A stretch of 64,000 nt of DNA from assembly GCF_000982825.1 (NCBI RefSeq), contig NZ_CP011047.1, forward strand, positions 806,001 to 870,000. The letters run 5' to 3'. The notes beneath the pieces were generated by a model. The model was given only the letters and a program-made list of their open reading frames with translations, made no database searches and was not told the origin of the DNA. The stretch's first letter is position 1. Each line of letters begins with the position of its first letter. The stretch is from Cronobacter sakazakii (lineage in GTDB: Bacteria > Pseudomonadota > Gammaproteobacteria > Enterobacterales > Enterobacteriaceae). The position numbers were made by a program, and so were the translations under genes. Below, in pieces: positions 16,206-25,224 of this stretch.

Positions 16206-17111
16206 TTACGCTGTTTTCAGTTCCAGCGCCGGACGCACGCCCAGCGTGTGACAGATGGCGTAGCTCATTTCCGCGCGGTTAAGGGTATAGAAGTGGAAAT
16301 CTTTCACGCCTTCGCGGCTTAAAATCTTCACCATGTCCATCGCGATGTTAGCGCCAACCAGTTTGCGGGTTTCGGCGTCGTCATCAAGCCCGGCAAACAT
16401 CTGCGACATCCAGGACGGAATGCGCACGTTGGTCATGTCGGCAAACTTTTTCGCCTGCTTAAAGTTAGAGACCGGCAGAATGCCAGGGATGATTTCCACA
16501 TCGATACCTGTAGCCGCGCAGCGGTCGCGAAAGCGCAGATAGCTTTCGACATCAAAGAAGAACTGGGTGATGGCGCGGTTAGCGCCCGCGTCGATTTTAC
16601 GGCGCAGATTCAGCAGATCCGCCTGCGCGCTTTTCGCCTCCGGGTGTACTTCCGGATACGCCGCGACGGAGATATCGAAATCGGCCACTTCTTTTAACAG
16701 CGCCACCAGATCGCTGGCGTACATTTCCGGTTTGCCGCTGCCAGCAGGCAGGTCGCCGCGCAGCGCGACGATGTGGCGAATGCCGTTGTTCCAGTAGTCG
16801 CGCGCGATGGTACGCAGCTCATCAGGCGTCGCGTCGATGCAGGTGAGGTGCGGCGCGGCTTCAAGGCCGGTGCGGTCTTTAATGCCTTTGATGATGCTGT
16901 GGGTGCGGTCGCGCTCGCCAGAGTTAGCACCGTAGGTGACCGACACAAATTTCGGCTTCAGGCTGCTTAAGCGATCGATAGAGGACCAGAGGGTCTGCTC
17001 CATTTCACTGGTGCGCGGCGGGAAAAACTCAAACGAGACGTTAATCTGTCCCTGCACTTCTGCGAGGCTCTGATTCAGGGCCTCCCGCTGGTTGGCGTGA
17101 AAAAAGCTCAT
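16206..17111 (-). CDS. metF: 5,10-Methylenetetrahydrofolate reductase
   Basis: An FAD enzyme reducing methylene-THF to methyl-THF, the methyl donor for methionine synthesis. The 301-residue chain starts MSFFHANQREALNQSLAEVQ. It has the catalytic-glutamate segment NVSFEFFPPRTSEMEQ, the VTYGANSG loop, and the folate/FAD regions RGDLPAGSGKPEMYASDLV and QFFFDVESYLRFRDR. It is a few residues longer than E. coli MetF at the C-terminus (ALELKTA). Four tandem met boxes lie 40-71 bp upstream, so MetJ repression is expected. It is transcribed alone and is separated from metBL by a repeat pair. Confidence 0.97.
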   Translation of the reverse strand: MSFFHANQREALNQSLAEVQGQINVSFEFFPPRTSEMEQTLWSSIDRLSSLKPKFVSVTYGANSGERDRTHSIIKGIKDRTGLEAAPHLTCIDATPDELRTIARDYWNNGIRHIVALRGDLPAGSGKPEMYASDLVALLKEVADFDISVAAYPEVHPEAKSAQADLLNLRRKIDAGANRAITQFFFDVESYLRFRDRCAATGIDVEIIPGILPVSNFKQAKKFADMTNVRIPSWMSQMFAGLDDDAETRKLVGANIAMDMVKILSREGVKDFHFYTLNRAEMSYAICHTLGVRPALELKTA

Positions 17112-17150
17112 ACCTTACCTCATCAATCGCTGTGTCGTAGGCGCGTGTGT

Positions 17151-17182
17151 TGACTTCTATACGTTTAGACGTCCAGATGTAA
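17151..17182 (-). promoter_or_regulatory. Tandem met boxes upstream of metF
   Basis: Read on the plus strand, four adjoining 8-bp units are TGACTTCT, ATACGTTT, AGACGTCC and AGATGTAA, against the consensus AGACGTCT. Contiguous 8-bp spacing is the hallmark of cooperative MetJ binding. They lie just upstream of the metF start. Confidence 0.85.
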
Positions 17183-17324
17183 AAATGACGGAAAAGCCGG
17201 ATGGCGTCAACAGGTAAATCATCACTTGATGTGAGTATTTTTCAGCGAAGTTGAAAAAGCTTCATGACGGGGAAATGCGCAAAGGTTGTACAGCGGAAGA
17301 AAGGCATGGGGGGTTATCTGGCAT

Positions 17325-17403
17325 GGCGGATGCGCTGCGCTTACCCGTCCTACACAACAAAACGTATGAGTGAGGTAGGGTGGGTAAGCGAAGCGCACCC
17401 ACC
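17325..17403. repeat. Inverted pair of the 29-bp palindromic repeat downstream of metL
   Basis: Copy one (17325-17353) begins GGCGGATGCGCTGCGCTTAC and ends CCGTCCTAC. Copy two (17375-17403) begins GTAGGGTGGGTAAGCGAAGC and ends GCACCCACC. The two are in opposite orientation with 21 bp between them, so they can fold individually or pair with each other as one long stem. The array ends 10 bp past the metL stop and may serve as the transcript end of metBL, where no ordinary terminator was seen. Confidence 0.85.
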
Positions 17404-17412
17404 ACGGTGAAA

Positions 17413-19845
17413 TCAGAGCAACTGCGCCAGACGGTTAAGATCCGACTGAATCGCCCCGGCGGTCACGTCGCGCCCGGCACCGGGCCCGCGGATAACTAAC
17501 GGGTTATCGCGATACCAGCGGCTTTCAATGGCGAACACGTTATCGCACGGCAGCAATGACGCCAGCGGATGCTCAGGACGCACCGCCTCAACGCCGACGC
17601 GCGCCTTGCCGTTGGCGTCAAAACGCGCCACATAACGCAGCACCAGGCCCAGCTCGCGCGCCGCCTCAAGACGTTGCACCATCTGCTCGTTCAGCGCGTC
17701 GCCATATTCAAAGAAGTGATCCACCGAACCCTCTTCGCACCCGGCCGGCACCAGCGACTCCACGCGCACCTGATCGGGCTCGATATCGTAGCCCGCCTCA
17801 CGCGCCAGGATAACTAACTTGCGCATCACATCCTTACCGGAGAGATCCACGCGCGGATCTGGCTCCGTCAGCCCCTGCTGCCACGCCTGGTCCACCAGCT
17901 CGGTAAACGGCACCGTACCGTCGAACTGCAAAAACAGCCACGACAGCGTGCCGGAGAAAATCCCGCTGATAGAGAGAATCGAATCGCCGCTGTCGCGCAG
18001 ATCGCGCACCGTGTGGTTGACCGGCAGCCCGGCGCCAACGGTCGCGTTATAGAGCCAGTGACGGCCCGTTTTCGCAAACGCGTCGCGGATCTGGCGGTAG
18101 TTCTGGCTGTTACTCGCGCCCGCCAGTTTATTGGCGCTGATGACGTGGAAACCGTAGCTGGCGAAATCGAGATACTGGTCCGCCAGATCCTGGCTTGCGG
18201 TCACGTCCAGCACCACTAAATCGTCATACGGGTGCGCGCGCATCCACAGGAACAATGACTCTTCATCCTGCTCCACCGCTTCGTCATTGAAGAACGCCAG
18301 CGCGCGGCTCGCATCGAGACCGTCGTAATTGAGCAGGCTGCGGCGGCTGTCCACCACGCCCGCCAGCACAAACTCAAGGCCGGTGCGGGCAGAGAGCGTC
18401 TCCTGCTCGCGGGCGAACAGCTCAAGCCAGCGCGAGCCGATATTCCCTTTACCGAACAGCATCAGCCCGATACGTTTTTCCGCGCGGAACAGCGACTGGT
18501 GCAGCCCCTGGATCAGGCTCTCCGTCGGGCCGGTACGCAGCACCGCCACCAGGCTAATGGCCTCTTCCGACTGCCAGATAAACTCTACCGGCTGATCTTT
18601 GAGCTGCTGCCAGAAACGGTGGCTGTGCAGCGGGTTGCGACACACGCCCGCCCCTACCAGCGCCACGAGCGCCAGCCCTTCACGCAGGCGCAGCTCGCCC
18701 GGCAGCGCGGCGTCTTCCAGCAGTTTGAGCGCGCTGCCAACCACTTCTGAGGTATAGCAGAGTTGCAGCAGGCGGCGGTCGGGATGCACGCCGACCGACA
18801 GCGGACGCAGCTGTGCGCGTCTTAAGAGCGCATCAACGTCTTTATGCGCCAGTTTGAAATCCTGGTGCGACGGCACTTCGAATTCGATAAGACAAACGTC
18901 GTCATGGCTGGTGACGATACGTGCGCCAGTGCCGGAAGCCAGCACGCGCTCAATGCGCGTGGAGCCTTGCTCCGGGCTGTAGCTGCAACGCAGCTGTAAA
19001 TCGATATCGCTGCCGGAAACAGGCTGCAACGTGCGGGCGTGCAGCACAGGCGCGGCCAGACGCGCCAGCTCGCTCGCTTCGTCAAGGCGCAGCAGCGGCA
19101 GCAGGCAGGCATCTTTGACTTTGCGCGGGTCGGCGCTGTAAACGCCCGCCACGTCGCTCCAGATGGTGACGCGTGAGACACCCGCCAGCGCGCCGATTTG
19201 TGTTGCCGAATAGTCGGAGCCGTTACGGCCGAGCAGCACGGTTTCGCCCGCGTCGTTACGGCAGATAAACCCGGTGACGACTAAACGTTTATTCGGGTGC
19301 TGAACCAGCAACTGATGCAACAGCGGGAAAGAAAGGCCTTCGTTTACCTGCGGCTGCGCGGCGCGCTCTGCGCGCAGGAAATCACGCGCGTCGAGCCAGG
19401 CGGCGTCAATGCCCTGCTGATTGAGCACGGCGGCCATCAGGCGCGCGGACCAGATTTCGCCGTGGCCGACCACTTCGGCGTAAACCGCGTCGGTGATAGT
19501 GCCGTCCAGCAGCGCGGCCAGGCGCTCAAGGTCGTGAATAAATTCGCTGATAAGCCCGTCGGCAACCGCGGCAGGCAGCAGCCCGGCGATAAGCTCGCTC
19601 TGATAACGGCGCAGCGCCTGTTGCACCTGATGCGCGGAGAGACGATCGCTCTGGCTTAACTTCAGCCAGCTAATCAGCTGGTTGGTCGTGCTGCCCGCCG
19701 CGGACACCACCATCATATCCCCGGCGCGGGAATAGTCGGCCATGATACCCGCCACGCGCAGGTAACATTTCACGTCGGCGAGACTGCTGCCGCCAAATTT
19801 GTGCAGCTGACGACCGTTCGTCCCTGCAGGCGCTGTAACACTCAT
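17413..19845 (-). CDS. metL: Bifunctional aspartokinase II / homoserine dehydrogenase II
   Basis: Catalyses the first and third steps from aspartate toward methionine and threonine. The 810 residues contain an N-terminal aspartokinase with HKFGGSSLADVKCYLRVAGI (residues about 16-35) and LLGRNGSDYSATQIGAL. An ACT-like middle follows, and then the homoserine dehydrogenase with the NAD(P) motif LMLFGKGNIGSRWLELFARE (about 465-484), TASQDLADQYLDFASYGFHV and the catalytic region PDPRVDLSGKDVMRKLVILA. It follows metB with a 9-bp gap, so the two form the metBL operon controlled by MetJ. The length matches E. coli MetL (810). Confidence 0.97.
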   Translation of the reverse strand: MSVTAPAGTNGRQLHKFGGSSLADVKCYLRVAGIMADYSRAGDMMVVSAAGSTTNQLISWLKLSQSDRLSAHQVQQALRRYQSELIAGLLPAAVADGLISEFIHDLERLAALLDGTITDAVYAEVVGHGEIWSARLMAAVLNQQGIDAAWLDARDFLRAERAAQPQVNEGLSFPLLHQLLVQHPNKRLVVTGFICRNDAGETVLLGRNGSDYSATQIGALAGVSRVTIWSDVAGVYSADPRKVKDACLLPLLRLDEASELARLAAPVLHARTLQPVSGSDIDLQLRCSYSPEQGSTRIERVLASGTGARIVTSHDDVCLIEFEVPSHQDFKLAHKDVDALLRRAQLRPLSVGVHPDRRLLQLCYTSEVVGSALKLLEDAALPGELRLREGLALVALVGAGVCRNPLHSHRFWQQLKDQPVEFIWQSEEAISLVAVLRTGPTESLIQGLHQSLFRAEKRIGLMLFGKGNIGSRWLELFAREQETLSARTGLEFVLAGVVDSRRSLLNYDGLDASRALAFFNDEAVEQDEESLFLWMRAHPYDDLVVLDVTASQDLADQYLDFASYGFHVISANKLAGASNSQNYRQIRDAFAKTGRHWLYNATVGAGLPVNHTVRDLRDSGDSILSISGIFSGTLSWLFLQFDGTVPFTELVDQAWQQGLTEPDPRVDLSGKDVMRKLVILAREAGYDIEPDQVRVESLVPAGCEEGSVDHFFEYGDALNEQMVQRLEAARELGLVLRYVARFDANGKARVGVEAVRPEHPLASLLPCDNVFAIESRWYRDNPLVIRGPGAGRDVTAGAIQSDLNRLAQLL

Positions 19846-19854
19846 GCTTACCCC

Positions 19855-21009
19855 TTAGCCCGCCGCCTGGAATGCTTTTTCCAGGTCGGCAATTAAATCT
19901 TCGCTATCTTCAATACCGGTCGAAATACGCAGCAGCGTCTCGGAGATGCCCGCCGCGGCGCGCGCTTCCGGCGCCATGCCCGCGTGGGTCATCGTCGCGG
20001 CGTGAGAAATCAGGCTCTCCACGCCGCCCAGCGATTCTGCCAGCGTGAACAGCTCCAGCGCGCCGAGGAAACGGCGCAGCGTCTGTTCGTCGCCATCCAG
20101 TTCAAAACTCAGCATCGCGCCGAAGCCCTTTTGCTGACGTGCGGCTATTTCATGCCCCGCATTCTCCGGCAGCGACGGATGATACAACTTTTTCACCCGC
20201 GGCTGCTGCTTAAGGAAATCGACAATCGCGCTGGCGTTACGCTGCGCCACTTCCATACGCGGGCTCAATGTACGCAGGCCGCGCAGCAGCAGGTAGCTGT
20301 CGAACGCGCCGCCGGTCACACCGATGTTATTGGCCCACCAGGCAAGCTCGGTAACGGTGTCAGGATCTTTTGCAATCACCACGCCCGCCACCACATCGGA
20401 GTGCCCGTTGAGGTATTTGGTGCAGGAGTGCAGAACCAGATCGGCCCCCAGCGCCAGCGGATTCTGCAACGCCGGACTCAGGAACGTATTATCCACCACA
20501 CTTATGGCTCCGGCCGCGCGCGAAAGTTCGCAAATTTTCGCAATATCCACCACGCGCAACAAGGGATTGCTCGGGCTTTCCACCAGCACCAGTTTCGGTT
20601 GTTCGGCAAGCGCCGCTTTCAGCGCCGCCTCATCCCCCTGATCGACAAATTTGACGCGATAACAGCCGCGTTTCGCGAGGCTGTCAAAAAGGCGATAGCT
20701 GCCGCCGTAGCAGTCGTGCGGGGCCACCAGCAGATCGCCAGGCTTCAGGAAAACGGTTGTCACCAGATGGATTGCCGACATGCCGGTGTTAGTCAGCACG
20801 GCGCCCGCGCCGCCTTCCAGCTCCGCCAGCGCGCGCTGAACCACATCGCGCGTCGGGTTGCCGCGACGGGAATAGTCATGCGCGCGCGGCTCATTAAAAC
20901 CGGTGAAGTTGTAGGTGCTGGAGAGGTGAATCGGCGGAACGACGCAGCCGTACTGCTCGTCGTCATTGAGCCCGCTGCGCACTGCGATGGTGGCCTGTTT
21001 ACGCGTCAT
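19855..21009 (-). CDS. metB: Cystathionine gamma-synthase
   Basis: A PLP enzyme making cystathionine from O-succinylhomoserine and cysteine. The 384-residue chain starts MTRKQATIAVRSGLNDDEQY. Visible family motifs are YSRRGNPTRDVVQRALAELE, the phosphate loop TNTGMSAIHLV, DNTFLSPALQNPL, and the PLP lysine in LHSCTKYLNGHSDVVAGVV. The C-terminal SLGGVESLISHAATMTHAGM completes the active site. It is divergent from metJ, with four met boxes in between, and lies 9 bp before metL. Confidence 0.97.
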   Translation of the reverse strand: MTRKQATIAVRSGLNDDEQYGCVVPPIHLSSTYNFTGFNEPRAHDYSRRGNPTRDVVQRALAELEGGAGAVLTNTGMSAIHLVTTVFLKPGDLLVAPHDCYGGSYRLFDSLAKRGCYRVKFVDQGDEAALKAALAEQPKLVLVESPSNPLLRVVDIAKICELSRAAGAISVVDNTFLSPALQNPLALGADLVLHSCTKYLNGHSDVVAGVVIAKDPDTVTELAWWANNIGVTGGAFDSYLLLRGLRTLSPRMEVAQRNASAIVDFLKQQPRVKKLYHPSLPENAGHEIAARQQKGFGAMLSFELDGDEQTLRRFLGALELFTLAESLGGVESLISHAATMTHAGMAPEARAAAGISETLLRISTGIEDSEDLIADLEKAFQAAG

Positions 21010-21070
21010 GAGGAGTCGTTTCCTGGCATTATCGGAGAAAAGTGAGGAACAGAGTAAACATTGCCAATAT

Positions 21071-21102
21071 AGACGTCAATACATCTGGACATCTAAACTT
21101 CT
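21071..21102. promoter_or_regulatory. Tandem met boxes in the metB-metJ intergenic region
   Basis: Four contiguous 8-bp units, AGACGTCA, ATACATCT, GGACATCT and AAACTTCT, begin 62 bp upstream of the metB start. They fit the MetJ consensus AGACGTCT at most positions. The site lies between metB and metJ, so MetJ should repress metBL and its own gene. The remaining 187 bp up to the metJ start hold its promoter; no other site was recognised. Confidence 0.9.
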
Positions 21103-21289
21103 TTGCGTATAGATTGAGCAAAACAGGATTAGCCGTTAAAATTATGTGTTTTATAGGGTAGTGATGCAGCATCGGTACGGAAGTCACGGTATTATTCTAC
21201 GCTGCTGAACAACAGACTATCGGGTTAAGACCGTGAGACCTATCCGGTTTTAATCTTTTTCTAATGACTGAGAGGATTAAAGGTATCTC

Positions 21290-21607
21290 ATGGCTGAATG
21301 GAACGGCGAATATATCAGCCCCTACGCTGAGCACGGCAAGAAGAGTGAACAGGTCAAAAAAATTACGGTTTCCATTCCTCTGAAGGTGTTAAAAATCCTC
21401 ACCGATGAACGCACCCGTCGTCAGGTGAATAACCTGCGCCATGCCACTAACAGCGAGCTGCTGTGCGAGGCTTTCCTTCACGCCTTTACCGGCCAGCCCT
21501 TGCCGGACGACGATGACCTGCGCAAAGAGCGCAGCGATGAGATCCCCGAAGAGGCCAAGGTAATCATGCGTGAAATGGGTATCGACCCGGATACCTGGGA
21601 ATACTGA
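21290..21607 (+). CDS. metJ: Methionine repressor MetJ
   Basis: A ribbon-helix-helix repressor that uses S-adenosylmethionine as corepressor. The 105 residues start [20 protein letters not shown]. The DNA-binding beta-ribbon is [20 protein letters not shown] (about residues 22-41), and the helix [20 protein letters not shown] completes the fold. The sequence is essentially identical to E. coli MetJ. It is divergent from metBL and convergent with rpmE, from which it is separated by two terminator hairpins. Confidence 0.98.
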
Positions 21608-21620
21608 TTCGCATCAACGA

Positions 21621-21649
21621 CAAAGGCGCCCAAAGGCGCCTTTGTTTTA
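21621..21649 (+). terminator. Intrinsic terminator of metJ
   Basis: CAAAGGCGCC and GGCGCCTTTG pair with a CAAA loop, followed by TTTTA. It starts 13 bp after the metJ stop. Confidence 0.88.
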
Positions 21650-21663
21650 TGCTCGGGAGCAAC

Positions 21664-21691
21664 AAAAAAGGCGCCGTCTGGCGCCTTTTTT
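21664..21691 (-). terminator. Intrinsic terminator of rpmE
   Basis: AAAAAAGGCGCC and GGCGCCTTTTTT form a 12-bp perfect stem around GTCT. It lies just past the rpmE stop on the minus strand. The symmetry allows action in both directions. It shares the GGCGCC core with the metJ terminator 20 bp away. Confidence 0.9.
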
Positions 21692-21699
21692 CGGGAAAC

Positions 21700-21912
21700 T
21701 TATTTGCTGCCCGGGATGCTGAAGCGTTTGTTGAAACGCTCAACACGACCACCGGTATCAACAACACGCTGTTTACCAGTGAAGAACGGGTGGCAGTTGC
21801 CGCACACGTCCAGGTTCAGGTCGTGGCCAACGGTGGAGCGAGTTTTGATCACGTTACCGCAAGAGCAGGTAGCGGTGATTTCAACATATTTCGGGTGAAT
21901 ATCTTTTTTCAT
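21700..21912 (-). CDS. rpmE: 50S ribosomal protein L31
   Basis: A 70-residue ribosomal protein of the large subunit. The chain MKKDIHPKYVEITATCSCGN continues with a second cysteine pair in LDVCGNCHPF, so the four cysteines C16, C18, C37 and C40 of the zinc-binding form of L31 are present. It also has the C-terminal GGRVERFNKRF. The length equals E. coli L31. It is divergent from priA and convergent with metJ. Confidence 0.97.
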   Translation of the reverse strand: MKKDIHPKYVEITATCSCGNVIKTRSTVGHDLNLDVCGNCHPFFTGKQRVVDTGGRVERFNKRFSIPGSK

Positions 21913-22115
21913 GGGAAACCTCAGTTAAGGCCGCGTCGCTCTTCCAGCCCTTACGCCAGACACCACGCGATGTTGATAAAGTCGGTTTGATACTTTTAAA
22001 GGGCATCAAAGGCGGCGAATCATACAGAAAATAACCGCCTCATGCAAACTGATCCGCAAATTTATGAACACACAGTGTACACTATCACGCTACTTTTATC
22101 AGCCCGGATGCCTTC

Positions 22116-24311
22116 ATGCCTGTCGCCCGCGTCGCTCTGCCCGTTCCGCTTGCCCGCACCTTTGACTATCGGCTGCCCGATGCCATGACGGCGGCGGCAG
22201 GCTGTCGCGTGCGCGTGCCGTTCGGTCGCCAGCAGCGCGTCGGTGTGGTCGTGGCGGTAGGCAATGAGAGCGAGCTACCGCTTGATGAGCTGAAAAGCGT
22301 GGTGGAGGTGCTGGACAGCGAATCGCTCTACCCGCCTGTGCTCTGGCGTATGCTGCTGTGGGCGGCCGATTATTATCATCACCCGATTGGCGAGGTGCTG
22401 TTCCACGCGCTGCCGGTACTGTTGCGCCAGGGCAAACCCGCAAGCCACGCGCCGCTCTGGTACTGGTTCGCCACCGAAGAGGGCCAGGCGGTCGATCTCA
22501 ACAGCCTGAAGCGTTCGCCAAAGCAGCAGCAGGCGCTGGCGGCGCTACGTCAGGGCAGACTCTGGCGGCATGAAGTGGCGCAGATGGCGTTTAATGACGC
22601 CGCGCTGCAGGCGCTGCGCGCCAAAGGGCTGTGCGAACTGGGCAGCGAGCTGCCGCCGATCGCCGACTGGCGCGGTCAGTTTTCGGTATCCGGCGACAGG
22701 CTGCGGCTTAACACCGAGCAGGCGACGGCGGTGGGTGCCATTCGCGGCGAAGCCGATAACTTCTGCGCCTGGCTGCTGGCGGGCGTGACTGGCTCCGGCA
22801 AAACCGAAGTCTATTTAAGCGTGCTCGAAAATACGCTCGCGCAGGGCAAACAGGCGCTGGTGCTGGTGCCGGAAATCGGCCTGACGCCCCAGACCATCGC
22901 CCGCTTTCGCGAGCGTTTCAACGCGCCCGTCGAAGTGCTGCACTCGGCGCTGAACGACAGCGAACGGCTGGCGGCCTGGTTGAAAGCCAAAAGCGGCGAG
23001 GCGGCGATTGTCATCGGCACGCGCTCGGCGCTGTTTACGCCCTTTAAAAATCTCGGCGTGATTGTTATCGATGAAGAGCACGACAGCTCTTATAAACAGC
23101 AGGAAGGCTGGCGCTATCACGCGCGCGATCTGGCGGTCTACCGGGCGCACAGCGAGCAGATCCCGATTATCTTAGGCTCCGCGACGCCCGCCCTCGAAAC
23201 GCTGCACAACGTGCGCCAGCGTAAATACCGCGTGCTGAAGCTGACGCACCGCGCGGGCAACGCGCGCCCGGCGCAGCAGCACGTGCTGGATCTGAAAGGC
23301 CAGCCGCTCCAGGCGGGCCTTGCGCCTGCGCTGGTCGCCCGGATGCGCCAGCATTTGCAGGCGGATAATCAGGTCATTCTGTTTCTTAACCGCCGCGGCT
23401 TCGCGCCCGCGCTGCTCTGCCACGACTGTGGCTGGATAGCCGAATGCCCCCGCTGCGATCACTACTACACGCTGCATCAGTCCCAGCATCAGCTACGCTG
23501 CCACCACTGTGACAGCCAGCGCCCCGTGCCGCGCCAGTGCCCGCAGTGCGGCTCCACGCATCTGGTGCCGGTAGGGCTTGGCACCGAACAGCTGGAACAG
23601 AGCCTGGCGCCGCTGTTCCCCGGCGTGCCGCTGTCGCGTATCGACCGCGACACCACCAGCCGCAAAGGCGCGCTTGAAGAGCAACTGGCGGAAGTTCACC
23701 GTGGCGGCGCGCGTATTCTTATCGGCACCCAGATGCTCGCCAAAGGCCATCACTTCCCGGATGTCACGCTGGTGGCGCTGCTGGATGTCGACGGCGCGCT
23801 GTTCTGCGCCGATTTCCGCTCGGCGGAGCGTTTCGCCCAGCTCTACACGCAGGTGGCGGGCCGCGCCGGACGCGCAGGGAAACAGGGCGAAGTGGTTCTC
23901 CAGACGCACCACCCGGAACATCCTTTATTGCAGACACTGCTGCATCAGGGTTATGACGCCTTTGCCGATCAGGCGCTCGCGGAGCGCGGCAGCGTCTCGC
24001 TTCCGCCCTATAGCAGCCATATTTTGATCCGCGCGGAAGATCACCATAACCAGGACGCTCCCGCGTTTCTCCAGCAACTGCGCAATCTGCTCCAGGCAAG
24101 CCCGCTTGCGGATCAGAAACTCTGGCTGCTCGGCCCGGTGCCTGCGCTGCAACCGAAGCGCGGCGGACGCTATCGCTGGCAGTTGCTGCTGCAACACCCG
24201 TCGCGTTTGCAGCTCCAGCGTATTGTCTCCGGCAGCCTGCCGCTGATAGGTACGCTCCCCGCCGCGCGTAAAGTGAAGTGGACGCTCGACGTCGACCCGA
24301 CCGAAGGCTGA
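22116..24311 (+). CDS. priA: Primosomal protein N' (replication restart helicase)
   Basis: A DEAH-type helicase of 731 residues that reloads the replisome at stalled forks. The N-terminal DNA-binding domain starts MPVARVALPVPLARTFDYRL. The helicase core has Walker A LLAGVTGSGKTEVYLSVLE (about residues 224-242), Walker B VIVIDEEHDSSYKQQEGWRY and GSATPALETL. Eight cysteines in CHDCGW, CPRCDHY, CHHCDS and CPQCGS bind two zinc ions. QVAGRAGRAGKQGEV is the last helicase motif. In other enterics cytR follows directly; here an IS1 stands in that place. Confidence 0.97.
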   Translation: MPVARVALPVPLARTFDYRLPDAMTAAAGCRVRVPFGRQQRVGVVVAVGNESELPLDELKSVVEVLDSESLYPPVLWRMLLWAADYYHHPIGEVLFHALPVLLRQGKPASHAPLWYWFATEEGQAVDLNSLKRSPKQQQALAALRQGRLWRHEVAQMAFNDAALQALRAKGLCELGSELPPIADWRGQFSVSGDRLRLNTEQATAVGAIRGEADNFCAWLLAGVTGSGKTEVYLSVLENTLAQGKQALVLVPEIGLTPQTIARFRERFNAPVEVLHSALNDSERLAAWLKAKSGEAAIVIGTRSALFTPFKNLGVIVIDEEHDSSYKQQEGWRYHARDLAVYRAHSEQIPIILGSATPALETLHNVRQRKYRVLKLTHRAGNARPAQQHVLDLKGQPLQAGLAPALVARMRQHLQADNQVILFLNRRGFAPALLCHDCGWIAECPRCDHYYTLHQSQHQLRCHHCDSQRPVPRQCPQCGSTHLVPVGLGTEQLEQSLAPLFPGVPLSRIDRDTTSRKGALEEQLAEVHRGGARILIGTQMLAKGHHFPDVTLVALLDVDGALFCADFRSAERFAQLYTQVAGRAGRAGKQGEVVLQTHHPEHPLLQTLLHQGYDAFADQALAERGSVSLPPYSSHILIRAEDHHNQDAPAFLQQLRNLLQASPLADQKLWLLGPVPALQPKRGGRYRWQLLLQHPSRLQLQRIVSGSLPLIGTLPAARKVKWTLDVDPTEG

Positions 24312-24471
24312 ACCGCGCCCCGCTTCTGCGAAACGGATCGTAAAATTTAATATCCGTCACATCTCCGATGTAATTTTTGTAACCGACACGCCTAATATCT
24401 GATAAGAATGTGAGGCGTGTCAGATTACAGGACGAGTCTGCGCCCGCGGACCGCTACGAGGAGATGAAGTG
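24312..24471 (+). promoter_or_regulatory. Orphaned leader of the missing cytR gene, with a CRP-like site
   Basis: The 160 bp after priA hold an inverted repeat GACACGCCT/AGGCGTGTC (24385-24421). A CRP-like site TGTGAGGCGTGTCAGA lies at 24409-24424. A ribosome-binding sequence AGGAG (24459-24463) is followed five bases later by GTG (24469-24471), immediately before IS1. In E. coli cytR follows priA, so this is probably its control region and start codon. No cytR coding sequence remains on the other side of IS1. This is inferred from gene order, not from coding similarity. Confidence 0.5.
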
Positions 24472-24526
24472 GGTGATGCTGCCAACTTACTGATTTAGTG
24501 TATGATGGTGTTTTTGAGGTGCTCCA

Positions 24527-24802
24527 GTGGCTTCTGTTTCTATCAGCTGTCCCTCCTGTTCAGCTACTGACGGGGTGGTGCGTAACGGCAAAAGCACCGC
24601 CGGACATCAGCGCTATCTCTGCTCTCACTGCCGTAAAACATGGCAACTGCAGTTCACTTACACCGCTTCTCAACCCGGTACGCACCAGAAAATCATTGAT
24701 ATGGCCATGAATGGCGTTGGATGCCGGGCAACCGCCCGCATTATGGGCGTTGGCCTCAACACGATTTTCCGCCATTTAAAAAACTCAGGCCGCAGTCGGT
24801 AA
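24527..24802 (+). CDS. insA: IS1 protein InsA
   Basis: A 91-residue zinc-finger, helix-turn-helix protein that binds the IS1 ends and represses transposition when made alone. The zinc-binding cysteines are in SCPSCSAT and YLCSHCRKTW, and the HTH is near ATARIMGVGLNTIFRHLKNS. The slippage heptamer A AAA AAC lies at 24778-24784. A -1 shift there fuses it to insB and yields the active transposase InsAB'. Confidence 0.97.
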   Translation: MASVSISCPSCSATDGVVRNGKSTAGHQRYLCSHCRKTWQLQFTYTASQPGTHQKIIDMAMNGVGCRATARIMGVGLNTIFRHLKNSGRSR

Positions 24803-25224
24803 CCTCGCGCATACAGCCGGGCAGTGACGTCATCGTCTGCGCGGAAATGGACGAACAGTGGGGATACGTCGGGGCTAAATCGCGCCAGCGCTGGCTGTTT
24901 TACGCGTATGACAGGCTCCGGAAGACGGTTGTTGCGCACGTATTCGGTGAACGCACTATGGCGACGCTGGGGCGTCTTATGAGCCTGCTGTCACCCTTTG
25001 ACGTGGTGATATGGATGACGGATGGCTGGCCGCTGTATGAATCCCGCCTGAAGGGAAAGCTGCACGTAATCAGCAAGCGATATACGCAGCGAATTGAGCG
25101 GCATAACCTGAATCTGAGGCAGCACCTGGCACGGCTGGGACGGAAGTCGCTGTCGTTCTCAAAATCGGTGGAGCTGCATGACAAAGTCATCGGGCATTAT
25201 CTGAACATAAAACACTATCAATAA
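24721..25224 (+). CDS. insB: IS1 transposase reading frame InsB
   Basis: A 167-residue open frame overlapping insA in the -1 register. It is normally expressed as the C-terminal part of the InsAB' transposase after frameshifting at 24778-24784. DDE-type catalytic segments are seen in VIVCAEMDEQWGYVGAKSRQ, VVIWMTDGWPLYESRL and RIERHNLNLRQHLARL. The frame is unbroken to the end LNIKHYQ, so the element looks functional. Confidence 0.96.
   Translation: MPGNRPHYGRWPQHDFPPFKKLRPQSVTSRIQPGSDVIVCAEMDEQWGYVGAKSRQRWLFYAYDRLRKTVVAHVFGERTMATLGRLMSLLSPFDVVIWMTDGWPLYESRLKGKLHVISKRYTQRIERHNLNLRQHLARLGRKSLSFSKSVELHDKVIGHYLNIKHYQ

Noticed and set aside
21611..21699. Small RNA formed by the two GGCGCC hairpins between metJ and rpmE
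   Set aside because: Each hairpin is explained as the terminator of one of the two convergent genes.
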